Shown here: positions 52,400 to 64,000 of the stretch, piece after piece
Numbering within the stretch: position 1 is the stretch's first letter
Layout: each line of letters starts with the position of its first letter
From: Nocardia cyriacigeorgica NBRC 100375
GTDB lineage: Bacteria > Actinomycetota > Actinomycetes > Mycobacteriales > Mycobacteriaceae
DNA: 64,000 nt
Assembly: GCF_000308555.1 (NCBI RefSeq)
Contig: NZ_BAFY01000214.1
Span: forward strand, 1 to 64,000
Direction of reading: 5' to 3'
The notes under the pieces: generated by a model
Told to the model about the DNA's origin: nothing
The model's input: the letters and a program-made list of their open reading frames with translations, nothing else
Database searches by the model: none
Program-made: the position numbers and the translations under genes

Positions 52400-55300
52400 C
52401 AGCAGTTTCCTTCCGAATCGACATCTGAGGTGGTGGGGGCCGTGCTGCTCGCGGCGGGTGCAGCACCCGGCGGCGCGGCGGACAACGCGGTGGCGGGAGC
52501 ATCGGCGCCGGCGTCAACAACCGCTGCGGCGCAGGCACCGACATCGGCGGCGAGGCCCGAAGCAGCGGCGGCCGGGCCCGAGGCAGCGGCAATGATGGCT
52601 TCGGCGGCCGCGCGCAAATTGCCAATGGCGGTCGCTAGGCCAGCGGCGCCGAGGGCGGCCAGGACACCGGGGACCGATCCGGCGAGGGCGACGTTGATCA
52701 GCGTCTCCGGTTTCGCGGCGGCGCCCATGGCTTTGGCGGCGGTGGTGATCTTCGTGGCGAGTTGGCCGAAGGTGACGGTGTGGTCGCCGTGGGTGAAGGC
52801 GGCGCGGTCCGGCTCGAGGGCGGCAGCGGCGGCAATCAATGCGGGGAGGTCTGCCGGTGGGCTCACGGGTGAAGCGGAGGCCGGCGATCCCGGACGTACT
52901 CCGGCGGCCGGCACGCTGGGTGCGGACGACCGAGCTGTCGCGGATCCTCCCGCACGCTCGGCTTCCGTGCGGATATCGATCGCCCGCACGCTCACGCCCG
53001 GGTCGGCGGCGATGGCATCGAGGACCAGGAGCAATCGCTCGGCGATGCGCCGCACGGTCTCGGCGTCGAAGATGTCGGTGGCGTAGCCGAGCTGGAAGTT
53101 CAGGCCGGCCCGGGCGGGGCGTTCGATGCCGGTCAGGTGCAGGTCGAACTTGGCTTCGGACAGGCCGAGATCCAGTGCACGCACCTCCAATCCGGGCAGC
53201 GTGACGACGCTGGGCGGCATGTTCTGGTAGGTGAACATCACCTGGAACAGCGGGGTGTAGCTGCTGGAGCGGGTGCGGCCGAGGGCGTCGACGACCTGAT
53301 CGAACGGGACGTCGGCGTGGGCCAATGCCCGCAGGTCGCGGCGGCCGGTGTCGCGCAGCAAGCCGGCGACGGTGGTGCGCGGGTCGAGCTGGGTGCGCAG
53401 TGCGACGGTGTTGACGAACATGCCGATCAGGTCATCGAGGGCGCGTTCACCCCGTCCGGCCACCGGGGCGCCGATGACGACGTCGGTGCTGCCGGACAGC
53501 TTGGCCAGCAACACCACGAGGGCACTGTGGATCACCGAGAACACCGTGGTGCCGTGGGCGCGCGCGACCGTGTCGAGCACGGCCAATCGTTCGGCATCGA
53601 GAGCGAAATCGACGGTGGCGCCGCGCATATCGCGCCGGGCGGGCCGAGGCCGATCGGTGGGCAGGGCGAGCAATTCGGGTGCGTCGCGCAGTTCGCCGGT
53701 CCAGTAGGCGAGCTGGCGCGCGGCCAGGCTCTCCGGGTCGTCGCTCGCGCCGAGCAGCTCATGCTGCCATTCGCTGAAGTCGCTGTACTGGATCTCCAGC
53801 GGCTCCCATTCCGGGCCGTGTCCGGCGGTACGCGCCAGGTACGCGGTGACCAGATCGCGGGTCATCGGCGCGATGGAGTAGCCGTCGGCGCTGATGTGGT
53901 GCAGCACCACCACCAGGACGTGGTCATCCGGTGCGAGCCGGAACAGCGCGGCGCGCACCGGTGGCGCGGCGGTGATATCGAAACCGGCGGCGACGAATTC
54001 GGCGATGGTGGCGGCGAGAGCGTGCTCGCGCACCGGCCGCGGGGTCAGATCGACGGCGACCGCGTCGGCGTCGAGCACATCCTGGATCGGCCCGGCCGCA
54101 CTATCCGGGTAGCGCGTGCGCAGCGCCTCGTGCCGGTCGAGCACATCGCTGATCGCGGCGGTGAGCGCGCTGAGATCCAGTGCGCCGGTGAGCCGCAGCG
54201 CGGCGGGCACGTGGTATGCGGAGGAGTCCGGGTTCAGCCGGCTGACCACCCACATGCGTTGCTGCGCGGGCGACAGCCGAGCCGGACCGGTCGCGGTGCG
54301 AGGTGCCAGCGGCGGGCGCGCGGGCCCGTTCGACGACTCCAGCGCGGCGGCCAGCCCCGCCACTGTCGGCGCCTCGAACACGGCCGCGACCGGCACCTGC
54401 CTGCCGAGTGCGGCGCCGAGCCGTGCGGTGAGCCGGGTCGCCATGAGCGAATTGCCGCCGAGGGCGAAGAAGTCATCGTCCGCGCCGACGGCGGTCGCGC
54501 CGATGATCTCGGCGAACGTGCGCGCGACGAGCCGTTCCAGCTCGCCCGCCGGCTCCCGGAATGCGGCCTCGGTGAACACCGGTTCGGGCAGCCGCGCCCG
54601 GTCGACCTTGCCGTTGACGTTCAGCGGCAGCGCATCGAGCACCATGATCGCCGACGGCACCATGTACGCAGGCAACTCGGCGGCCAAGGCCGACCGCAAA
54701 CGATCCGCCGCCTCAGAATCAGCCTGTGGCACAGCCACATACGCGATCAGCCGGTCGCCGGAATGTTCAGCGCGTCGCGCCACGGCAACCGCCGCCCGCA
54801 CCTGCGGATCACGCCGCAGCGCCGCCTCGATCTCGCCCAGCTCGATCCGGAACCCACCGACCTGCACCTGGAAATCCGCGCGCTCGACATATTCGAGATT
54901 CCCATCGGCCAGCCTGCGCACGATATCGCCGGTCCGGTACATCCGCGTGCCGGAGCCGTGCGGATCGGCGACGAACCGGTCCGCGGTCAGCCCGGGACGG
55001 CCGTGGTAGCCGCGCGCGAGTTGCGCGCCGGACAGGTACAGCTCACCGGCCACCCCGATCGGCACCGGCCGCAACCGCGTGTCGAGAACGTGCACGCCGC
55101 TGTTCCACACCGGACGCCCGATCGGCACCGTCTGCGACGGCTCGTCCACCGGGTACGCGGTGATCGACACCGCCGCCTCGGTCGGCCCGTAGAGGTTGTA
55201 CAGGCGCGCCTCCACCTCGGCCGGCCCCGGCACCGCGCACACCGCGAACTCGGCAACCGTGGCCGCGGGCAGCGCCTCACCGATCGCGAGCACGTGGCGC

Positions 55301-58300
55301 AGCGACGCAGGCAGTGGCTGACCACCCGCCACCAGCATCCCGATCAGGGACGGCACCGCGTGCAGCACCGTGACGTCGTGTTCGGCGATGAGCTCGCGCA
55401 ACCGGTCCGGATCGCGTTCGCTGCCCGGCGCGGTGATGACGAGCGTGCCGCCGGTCGTCAACGGCGACCACAGTTCCCACACCGACAGGTCGAAGGTGGC
55501 GGGGGTTTTGAGCAGGGCACGGTTGTCGCGACCGAGACCGAAATACCGGCGCAGCCAGATCAACTGATTCACTACGGCGGCGTGCGGGACGGTGACGCCC
55601 TTCGGCAGGCCGGTCGAGCCGGACGTGAAGATGACGTACGCCGGATGTTCGGGCCGCAGCGGACGAATGCGCTCGCCGTCGCGGATGGGCCCGGCGGCGG
55701 CGTGGAGGGCGAGCCGGTCGATCTCCAGCACCGGCACATCGGTGGTGATCGGCACACCGTCGGCGGCCGTGGTCAGCACGCACACCGGCGCGGCGGTCGC
55801 GACGATATGGCGGATGCGGTCGACCGGATGATCGGGGTCGATCGGCACATACGCACCGCCCGCGCGCACCACCGCGTACATCGCCAGCACCAACTCCACC
55901 GAGCGGCGCATGGCCAGCACGACCGTGGTCTCGGGGCCGACGCCCTGGGCGATGAGGGTGCGGGCCAGGCGGTTCACCCGCGCATCGACCTCGCCGTAGG
56001 ACAGCCGCGCGCCGCCGACCGCGTCGATGAGGGCGGTCCGATCGGTATCAGTGGCCGCGAAGACCGAGAGCTCGGCCAGCGTCACGGCGGGCACCGGATA
56101 GGCGGTCTCGTTCCAGCGGGCCAGACGCGCGTGGTCCGCGTCGTCGAGGAGATCGATCTCGCCGACGGGCAGATCCGGGTGGGCCGCGACCGTCGTCAGG
56201 ACGCGGTGGAGCTGGTCGAGGATGCGTTCGGCGGTGCCGGATTCGAACAGGTCGGTGGCGTAGCCGAGGGTCAGCTCGATACCCGCTGCGGCACCGTCGG
56301 TGGTGTACTGGTCGACCGCGAACAGGTGCAGATCGAATTGCGCTGTACCACTGTCGAACTCGATCGCCTCGATATCGACCCCGGGCAGGCGGAGTTCGCC
56401 GCGTTCGTGGTTCTGGAACGAATAGCCGACCTGGAACAGCGGTTGCCGCGCGGTGGAGCGGCGCGGATTCAGCACCTCGACCAGCCGCTCGAACGGGACG
56501 TCCGCGTGCGAGAGCGCGGCCAGATCGGTTTCGCGGGCGCGGGTGAGCAGGGCGTCGAACGGTTCGGCGCCGTCTACCGCGGTGCGCAATACCAGGGTGT
56601 TGACGAACATGCCGATGACGTCGTCGAGTTCGGCGGCACCGCGCCCGGCGACCGGGGTGCCGACCGCGATATCGCCGGTCCCGGACAGCCGGGCCAGTAG
56701 TGCGGCGAAGGCGGCGTGCACCACCATGAACAGGGTCGCGCCGTTGCGGCGGCCGAGCGCGGTGAGCGCGGCGTGCAGCTCGGCGTCGACGGTGCGGGCG
56801 ATCTTCGCGCCGCGCAGGCTCTGCTTGGCCGGGCGCGGACGGTCGGTGGGCAGGGCCAGCTGATCGGGTAGCCCGGCCAGGTTGTCGCGCCAGAAGGTGA
56901 GCTGCCGGGCCGCGAGCGATGCGGGATCGTCCTCGGCGCCGAGCAGCCGGTGCTGCCACAGCGCGTAGTCGGCGTACTGCACCGCGGGCGGATTCCAGCA
57001 CGGCGCGCACTCCTCGAGCCGCGCGGTGTACGCCGTCATCAGGTCGCGCACGAACGGCGCGATGGAGGAACCGTCGGCCGCGATGTGATGCAGCACCGCC
57101 GCGAAGACGACCGCGGTGTCCGACAGCCGCAGCAGCCGCATCCGCACCGGGATCTCGGCGGTGATGTCGAAGGTGGTCTCGGCCAGCTCCCGGATCCGCG
57201 CCGGCAGCTCGGCCTCGGTGACCGGCTCCGGCTCGAGCACCGGGATCGCTTGGGCGGCAGGGATGATCAGCTGCTCGGCAGTGCCATCGACCTCCGGGTA
57301 GCGGGTGCGCAGCGATTCGTGCCTGCCGATCACATCAGCGACGGCGGACCGCAGCGCGGCGAGATCGAGCGCACCGGTCAGTCGCAGCGCCAGCGGAATG
57401 TTGTAGGCCGTCGAGGCGCGGTCGAAGCGGTTGAGGAACCACATGCGCTGCTGCGCGGGCGAGAGCGGTAGTCGCGCCGGACGCGCACCGGCGATCAGCG
57501 GCGGACGGCTCGGCTCGCTCGCATCGGCCCCGGCCACCACGGCCAGCTCGGCCACCCGCGGATGCTCGAACAGCGCCCGCACCCCGACCGTCCGGCCGAA
57601 CGCCGCCCCGATCCGCGCCGCCGCCTTCGCCGCCAGCAGCGAGCTGCCACCCAGATCGAAGAAGTCGTCATCGGCACCGACCCGATGCCCGCCACCGTTG
57701 CCCAGCCCGAGCACCTCGGCGAACACCCCGGCCACGATCTCCTCGGCAGGGGTGGACGGCTTGCGATACACCGTGCCCTCGAACACCGGTGCCGGCAGCG
57801 CGGCCCGATCCAGCTTTCCGTTGACCGTCAACGGAATCCGCTCGACCCGCACGATCGCCGCGGGCACCATATGCTCCGGCAGCCGGCGAGCCAGGCCCTG
57901 CCGCAGTGCGGTCAGATCGACGGCACCCGGAGCGACCAGGTACGCGACGATTCGCGGCTCATCGGCCAGGTCACTGCGCACCACGACTGCCGCCTCCCGG
58001 ACCGCCGACGCCACATCACCCAGCGCCGCCGCCTCGTCCAGCAGCGCCGCTTCGATCTCACCCAGCTCGATCCGGAACCCGCGCAGGTTCACCTGCTGGT
58101 CGGCGCGGCCGAGGTATTCCAGCTCGCCGTCGGGGGTCCAGCGGGCCAGGTCGCCGGAGCGGTAGGCCAGGGAGCCGTCGTCGGCGTAGGGGTCGGCGAC
58201 GAAGCGGGCGGCGGTGAGGGCGGGGCGGCCGAGGTAGCCGCGGGCCAATTGACCGCCGGAGACGTAGATTTCGCCGGGCACACCCACCGGGACCGGGCGT

Positions 58301-61300
58301 AGTCGATCATCGAGCACCCGCACCACCAGCCCGGGCAGCGCCCCGCCGATGACGCTGGCCGACCCCGTGCCCGCCTCGATCGGCCGGTAGGACACGTGCA
58401 CCGTGGTCTCGGTGATGCCGTACATGTTCACCAGCCGCGGGGTGCGGTGGTAGCGGGCGAACCAGCCACTCAGCCGCTGCGGTTCCAGGGCTTCACCGCC
58501 GAAGATCACGTAGCGCAGCGCGAGGTCGTCGCGGGCGGGTTCGGCCAGGTCGGCGGCAGCGAGCTGATAGAACGCCGACGGGGTCTGGTTCAGCACTGTC
58601 ACGCCCTCGGCGGCCAGCAACTCACGGAACTGCTGCGGCGAGCGCGAGGTGTAGTAGTCGACCACGACGAGCGTGCCGCCGTGCAGCAGCGCACCCCACA
58701 GCTCCCACACCGAGAAGTCGAAGGCGTAGGAGTGGAACAGCGTCCACACGTCCGAGGGCCCGAATTCGAAGTGGCGCTGGGTGTTGTCGAGCAGGCGCAG
58801 CACATTGCGGTGCGGGACGACGACGCCCTTGGGCCGTCCGGTGGAGCCGGAGGTGTAGATGACGTACGCCGTGGCGGCCGGGTCGAGCGGCGCGCGCCGG
58901 TCGGCGTCGATTATCGGCGCGCAGACCCGCTGACCGGCATTGTCCGGATCGGCGGGATCGGTGAGATCGACGTCGATGACGGGTCCGCCGAACCAGCCGC
59001 GCGCGAGTTCGGTCGCCGCGCTGCTGATCGCGCACACGGGACGGGCATCGTCGAGGACGTATTCGATCCGGTCCGCCGGATACGCCGGGTCGATCGGCAG
59101 ATACCCGCCGCCGGCCTTGACCACCGCCAGCAGCGCCACCACCAGCTGCGCCGACCGCGGCAGCGCCACCGCCACCAGCGTTTCCGGCCCCACCCCGGCC
59201 GCGATCAGCCGCCGCGCCAGCCGGTTGGACCACTCGTCGAGCTCGGCGTAGGTCAGCGTGCGATGGTCCGCGCGCACCGCAACCGCGTTCGGATCGAGGG
59301 CGGCGGCACGAGCGAACCGGTCGGCGAGGGTGCCGTGGGTGGCGCGATCGTCGCCGGTGACCGACCATTCGTAGAGCGCGCGCTGCTGTTCCTCGGCGGA
59401 GAGCACCTGGATATCGCCGACGACCACCGTCGCATCGGCGGCGACCGCGGCGAGCACCTGCGTGAAGCGGCGCCCGAGCACCGCGACGGATTCCGCGTCG
59501 AAAAGATCGGTGGCGTAGGTGATATCGATATCCATGCCATCGGCGCGGCCGTCCGGATCGGATTCGCGAACGGTGAATTGCAGATCGAATTTCGCCGCGC
59601 CGGCGTCGAATTCCACCGGCCGGACGGTCAGCTCGGGCAATTCCAGTGCGGGCAGGGTGAAGTTCTGGAACGTCAGCGCCACCTGGAACAGCGGATGACG
59701 ATTGCGGGCGCGAGCCGGCGCGACCAGATCGACCACCTGATCGAAGGGCACCTCGGCGTGCGAAAGCGCGTCCAGATCGGCGGCCCGCACCTGGTCGAGG
59801 ACGGTTTCGAACCGCTGCCTGGTGTCGATATGACTGCGCAGCACCAGCGTGTTGACGAACATGCCGACCAACTGGTCCAGCTCGGCCGCACCCCGTCCGG
59901 CGACCGGCGTACCGATGGCGATATCGGCGCTGCCGGACAGCCGCGACAGCAGCACCGCCAGCGCCGCGTGCATGGTGCCGAACAGCGTGGTCTCCCGCTT
60001 GCGGGCGAGTTCGCGCAGCTCGCTGTGCAGTTCGGCGTCGATGTGCAGCCGGAAGGTCGCACCGCGCTGGGTGGCGACGGCGGGACGCGGCCGATCGGTG
60101 GGCAGTTCCAGCTGCTCGGGCAGACCGTCGAGGGTGCGGCGCCAGTGCTCGAGCGCGCGCCGATGCTGCTCGGACGCGGCGAGCTCGTGCTGCCAGAGCG
60201 CGTAGTCGGCGTACTGCACCGGCAGCTCGTCCCACTCGGGCGCGCGGCCGTCACGACGAGCGGTGTAGGCCGTCATCAGATCGCGGGCCAGCGGGCCGAG
60301 CGAGAAACCGTCAGCGCTGATGTGATGCAGGACCAGGGCCAGCACGTGGTCGGTGGGTTCGATGGTGAACAGGGCCGCGCGGAGCGGGGTTTCGATGGTG
60401 AGATCGAATGGTTGGGCTGCGAGGGCGGCGAGGCGGTGCGGTAGTTCGCTCGCGGTGACGGTCTCGGTGCGCAGCAGTGGGGCGGCAAATGCCGTGTCCG
60501 CGACCGTCACGGCGTGCGTGGCCGGCAGGATGCGCTGCGCGGGGCCGTCGGTGCCGTCGGGGTAAACCGTGCGCAGCGTTTCGTGACGTCCGACCAGATC
60601 GGCGATCGCCGCGGCCAGGGCCTCGCGATCCAGCTCGCCGGTCAGCCGCAAGGCCACCGGGATGTTGTCGACGGCGTCCCCGACACCAGCGTCCTCGCTC
60701 AGGAACCGGTTGAGGAACCACATGCGCTGCTGCGCGGGCGACAGCGGAATCCGGGCCGGGCGCTCCCGGCGCACGAGCGCGTGCCCGGTCCGGGTGCCGC
60801 GCCGCGACAGGGCGCGGGCGGCGAACGCGGCGACGGTGGGCGCGTCGAACAGCTCCCGCACACCCAGCTCGGCGTCGAGGGCGGTGGCGACGCGGGCGAC
60901 CACCTGGGTCGCGTTCAGCGAGTTGCCGCCGAGGGCGAAGAAATCGTCATCGAGGCCGGCTCGCTCGATCCCGAGCACCGCGGCGAAGGTGTCGGCGACG
61001 AGCTGTTCGGCGGCGGTGGCCGGCGCCCGGAAGACGGCCGCCTCGTGGATCGGTGCGGGCAGCGCGCCGCGATCCAGCTTGCCGGAGGCGTTGACCGGGA
61101 ACTCGTCCAGCACCACGAACGCGGACGGACGCATGTAGGACGGAAGGCGCTCGGCCAGAGCCGATTTCACTGTGTCGAGGTCGATATCGTGACCGGGTTC
61201 GGCGAGCAGGTAACCGACCAGCTGATCGCCCACGGTGGTGTCGCGCAGCAGGACCGCCGAGCGGGCGACGCCGTCGAGCTCGTCCAGCGCGGCCTCGATC

Positions 61301-64000
61301 TCGCCGAGCTCGATGCGCAGACCACGCAGCTTCACCTGGAAATCGGTGCGACCCAGGTACTCCAGTTCGCCGTCGGCATTCCACGCCACCAGGTCGCCGG
61401 TGCGGTACATGCGCTCGGAAGTACCGAACGGGTTGGCGACGAAACGATCCGCCGTGAGATCCGGACGGCCGACGTAGCCGCGGGCCAGCTGCGCACCGGC
61501 CAGATACAGCTCACCCGCGACACCGGCCGGGACCGGGTTCAGCCGGGCGTCGAGCACGTACACCTGCGTGTTGAATACCGGCGCACCGATCGGCACCGAC
61601 GCGGTGTCGGCCTCGGTCACCTCGTGGAACGTGACGTCGACCGCGGCCTCCGTCGGCCCGTACAGGTTGTGCAGCGCAGCACCGGTCAGCTCGCGCAGCC
61701 GGTGCGCGGGCGCGGCGGGAAGCGCCTCACCGGAAGCGAACACCATCCGCAGCGACTCGCCACGGCCCGGCACCGCCAGCGCCGGCGAGCTGATGAACGC
61801 GGCCAGCATGGACGGTACGAAATGCGCCACGGTGACGGTCTCGGCATCGATCACCTCGGCCAGATACGCCGGATCGCGGTGGCCGTCAGGCGCGGCCAGC
61901 ACCAGCCGCGCCCCGATCTGCAAGGGCCAGAACAACTCCCACACCGACACGTCGAAGGTAAACGGCGTCTTCTGCAACACCGTGTCGGCACAATTCAGCT
62001 GATAGGCCGCCTGCATCCACGCCAACCGGTTCACAATCGCCGCATGGGTCACGGCCACACCCTTGGGCCGGCCCGTCGAACCCGAGGTGAAGATGACGTA
62101 GGCCGCGTGCGCGTCGGTGAGCGGACCGAGGCGGTCGGCATCGGTCAGCGGGGCGTCGGAGTAGTCGGAGGTGTCGAACTGGTCGACGTCGAGCACCGCC
62201 CACAGCCGCGCACCGTCACCCTCGGATACGGGCAGATCCAGCCCGTCGGTCGACCGCGTGAGCACGCACACCGGCCGCGCCGTCCGCAGCACGTGGCCGA
62301 TGCGTTCGGCCGGATGCTCCGGATCCACCGGCACATACGCCCCACCGGCGGTGATCACCGCATACATCGCGACCACCTGATCCAGCGACCGCGGCATCGC
62401 CACCGCCACCGTGCTGTCGGGCCGCACCCCGATCGAGATCAGCAGGCGTGCCAGGCGATTCACACGGCTCGCGAACTCCGCATAGCTCAGGTTCGCGAAG
62501 GTCTGCGATGTGGAACGGTGGACGGCGGCCTGCACCGCATCATGGGCGGTGTCCACGGGATACGCGAGCGCTACGGCGTGCGGAGTCCGTGCAGCCTGCG
62601 CCTCGAACAGCGAGACCAGCGTCTCCCCGGCAGGGACCTCGGCCGCGGTCGCGTTCCAGGTGTCGAGCACCCGCGCACGCTCGGCGGGGCTCATCATTTC
62701 GAGATCACCCACCGGACGCTGCGGGTCCGCGAGTGCCGCGTCCAGCAGCAACCGCAGGCGGTCGGCGAAGGCGGCGATGGTGGCGGCGTCGAACAGGTCG
62801 GTAGCGTACTCGAAGGCGGCCTCGAGCCCGGCCGGTTCCTCACCGTCGACGGTTTCGGTGATCGTCAGGTGCAGGTCGAATTTCGCGGTCCCGGTATCGA
62901 GGTCGAGCCGGGAGGCTGTCACGCCTGCCAGTTCCAGGCTGGTCGTCGCGGTGTTCTGCACATCCAGCATCACCTGGAACAGCGGGTGACGGGCCGCCGA
63001 ACGCGGCGGGTCGAGCACCTCCACCAGCCGCTCGAACGGCACGTCGGCGTGGGCGAAGGCGCGCAGATCGGTGTCGCGGACCGCGGCGAGCAGGTCGGCG
63101 AAACCTCGGTCGGCGCGCACCTGGGAACGGAGCACCAGCGTGTTGACGAACATGCCGACCAGCTCGTCGAGCGCCTGCTCCCCGCGTCCGGCGACGGGCG
63201 TGCCGAGGGCGATATCGGTGCGGCCGGTCAACCGCGACAGCAGCGCCGCGAACGCGGTGTGCACGACCATGAACAGCGACGCGTTCGCCTGCCGCGCCAG
63301 ATCGCGCATGCCCCGATGAGTGGCGGCGTCGATGGTGAACGCATGACGGGCGCCGCGACCCGACGCGACGGCCGGGCGCGGGCGATCGGCCGGCAGGTCC
63401 AGCACATCGGGCAACTGCGCCAACTCCGCCGACCAGAACCGGATCTGTTCGGCGAGCAGCGAATCCGGATCGTCCTCGGCGCCGAGCAGTTCGCGCTGCC
63501 ACAGCGTGTAATCGGCGTACTGCACCGGCAGCGGCGCCCAGTCCGGCGCGGTGGCGGCACTGCGGGCGGCGTAGGCGAGCATGAGGTCGCGGGTGAGCGG
63601 AGCGATGGACCAGCCGTCGGCGCTGATGTGGTGCATCGACACGACCAGGACGTGGTCGTCGGCGGCGAGCCGCAGCAGGGTGATGCGGACCGGCGGTTCC
63701 CGGTCTACCCGGAACGAGGTGGCGGCTTCGGCACGGATCCGCTCATCGAGCCGATCGCGCTCGATGTCGTCGACCCGCACGCTTCCGGCCGCCTCGACAG
63801 GCAGAACCTGCTGGCAGGCGATGCCATCGACCGCCGGGTAGACCGTGCGCAGCGATTCGTGCCGCTCGATGACGTCGCCCACCGCGGCGCGGAAAGCGTC
63901 CTGGTCCAGCATCCCGGTCAACCGGACCGCGGCGGTGAGATTGTCGGCGACCGAATCGGCGTCGAACTGATTGAGGAACCACATGCGCTGCTGCGCGTAC
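52399..64000 (-). CDS. Nonribosomal peptide synthetase NRPS1, 5' end beyond the window: (C-A-T)x3-C-(A-fragment)
   Basis: At least 3,866 residues are visible. The frame is still open at the right edge, where [10 protein letters not shown] is the first motif of a C domain, so the true start lies outside. Three full C-A-T modules are followed by a fourth C domain with no A-T after it. The C-terminal part has a Ser/Ala/Pro linker, a degenerate copy of an adenylation-domain N-terminus (52590-52851) and an Ala-rich tail ending in SEGNC. The stop overlaps the NRPS2 start. All four C domains have intact HHIxADG. The short split-module end, facing a matching fragment in NRPS2, is unusual. Start modules and any lipid-loading domain would be upstream of the window. 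Confidence 0.95.
52590..52851 (-). other. Degenerate adenylation-domain fragment at the NRPS1 C-terminus
   Basis: About 88 residues ([20 protein letters not shown] onward, with [10 protein letters not shown] and [15 protein letters not shown]) resemble the first 80-90 residues of an A domain (TPDAVAL...LTYAEL...PETLVAVAL). The sequence stops before any ATP-binding motif. It aligns without gaps to residues 32-120 of NRPS2 at roughly one third identity. A docking or interface role is an inference. Confidence 0.65.
54295..57475 (-). other. NRPS1 module c (C-A-T), substrate unassigned
   Basis: The C domain has HHIAADGSS. The A-domain code reads DLWHLILVSK by hand alignment, which I cannot match to a known substrate. 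Ile at code position 301 is shared with three A domains of NRPS2. The T domain reads [14 protein letters not shown]. Confidence 0.8.
57475..60755 (-). other. NRPS1 module b (C-A-T), predicted Thr
   Basis: The C domain has HHISADGFS. The A-domain code reads DFWNIGMVHK, the standard threonine code. This A domain has YTSGSTG and YGITETT, unlike its neighbours. The T domain reads [14 protein letters not shown]. Confidence 0.88.
60755..64000 (-). other. NRPS1 module a (C-A-T, C domain cut by window edge), predicted Ser
   Basis: The C domain has HHISADGWS. The A domain carries FTSGSTG and, by hand alignment to GrsA, the ten-residue code DVWHFSLVDK. This is a well-known serine code. The T domain (about 60911-60950) reads [11 protein letters not shown]. 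Confidence 0.85.

Overview
The window looks like chromosome of a high-GC actinomycete of the order Mycobacteriales, most like Nocardia. The reasons are pervasive G/C third codon positions, a complete mce lipid-importer operon, an accD1-accA1-fadE19 type leucine-degradation operon in the gene order known from Mycobacterium tuberculosis, MCE-associated and MpaB-type proteins, and a giant NRPS locus with an MbtH partner. The species is an inference from gene content only.

Region 1 (220-9045) is a leucine/isovalerate catabolic unit. A TetR repressor (220-813) diverges from a tightly coupled plus-strand operon: carboxyltransferase (907), biotin carboxylase/BCCP (2523), acyl-CoA dehydrogenase (4578), MaoC-like hydratase (5735), CitE-like lyase (6253) and acetoacetyl-CoA synthetase (7096). 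Together they can take isovaleryl-CoA through 3-methylcrotonyl-CoA, 3-methylglutaconyl-CoA and HMG-CoA to acetyl-CoA plus acetoacetate, and re-activate acetoacetate.

Region 2 (9107-23304) is an mce locus with its likely control genes. Two adjacent paralogous regulators (9107, 10541) each carry two TetR DNA-binding domains, as in Mce3R. They converge on a minus-strand operon read from 22038 down to 11793: two small membrane proteins, YrbEA, YrbEB, MceA-F and a Mam protein, almost all joined by TGATG or GTGA stop/start overlaps. An MpaB-family oxygenase gene (22390) diverges from it. An 18-bp asymmetric element, TATGTTAC-N5-ATTCT, occurs upstream of the second regulator and twice in the mce/mpaB intergenic region, which suggests one small regulon.

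Region 3 (23399-26568) holds an IS3-OrfA-like DNA-binding protein with a long low-complexity insert, and a molybdopterin oxidoreductase.

Region 4 (26814-64000, minus strand) is a nonribosomal peptide synthetase operon that runs past the right edge. It contains NRPS1 (at least 3,866 residues, C-A-T x3 then a lone C), NRPS2 (8,445 residues, A-T then C-A-T x7 then TE) and an MbtH-like protein. The visible part has 11 A domains and 11 C domains, no E domain, and a module split between C and A across the two proteins. The two facing ends at that split carry matching degenerate adenylation-domain fragments, which is the most unusual architecture in the window. Hand-read specificity codes give Ser-Thr-?-Ser-?-?-Orn-like-Ser-?-hydrophobic-? 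for the visible modules.
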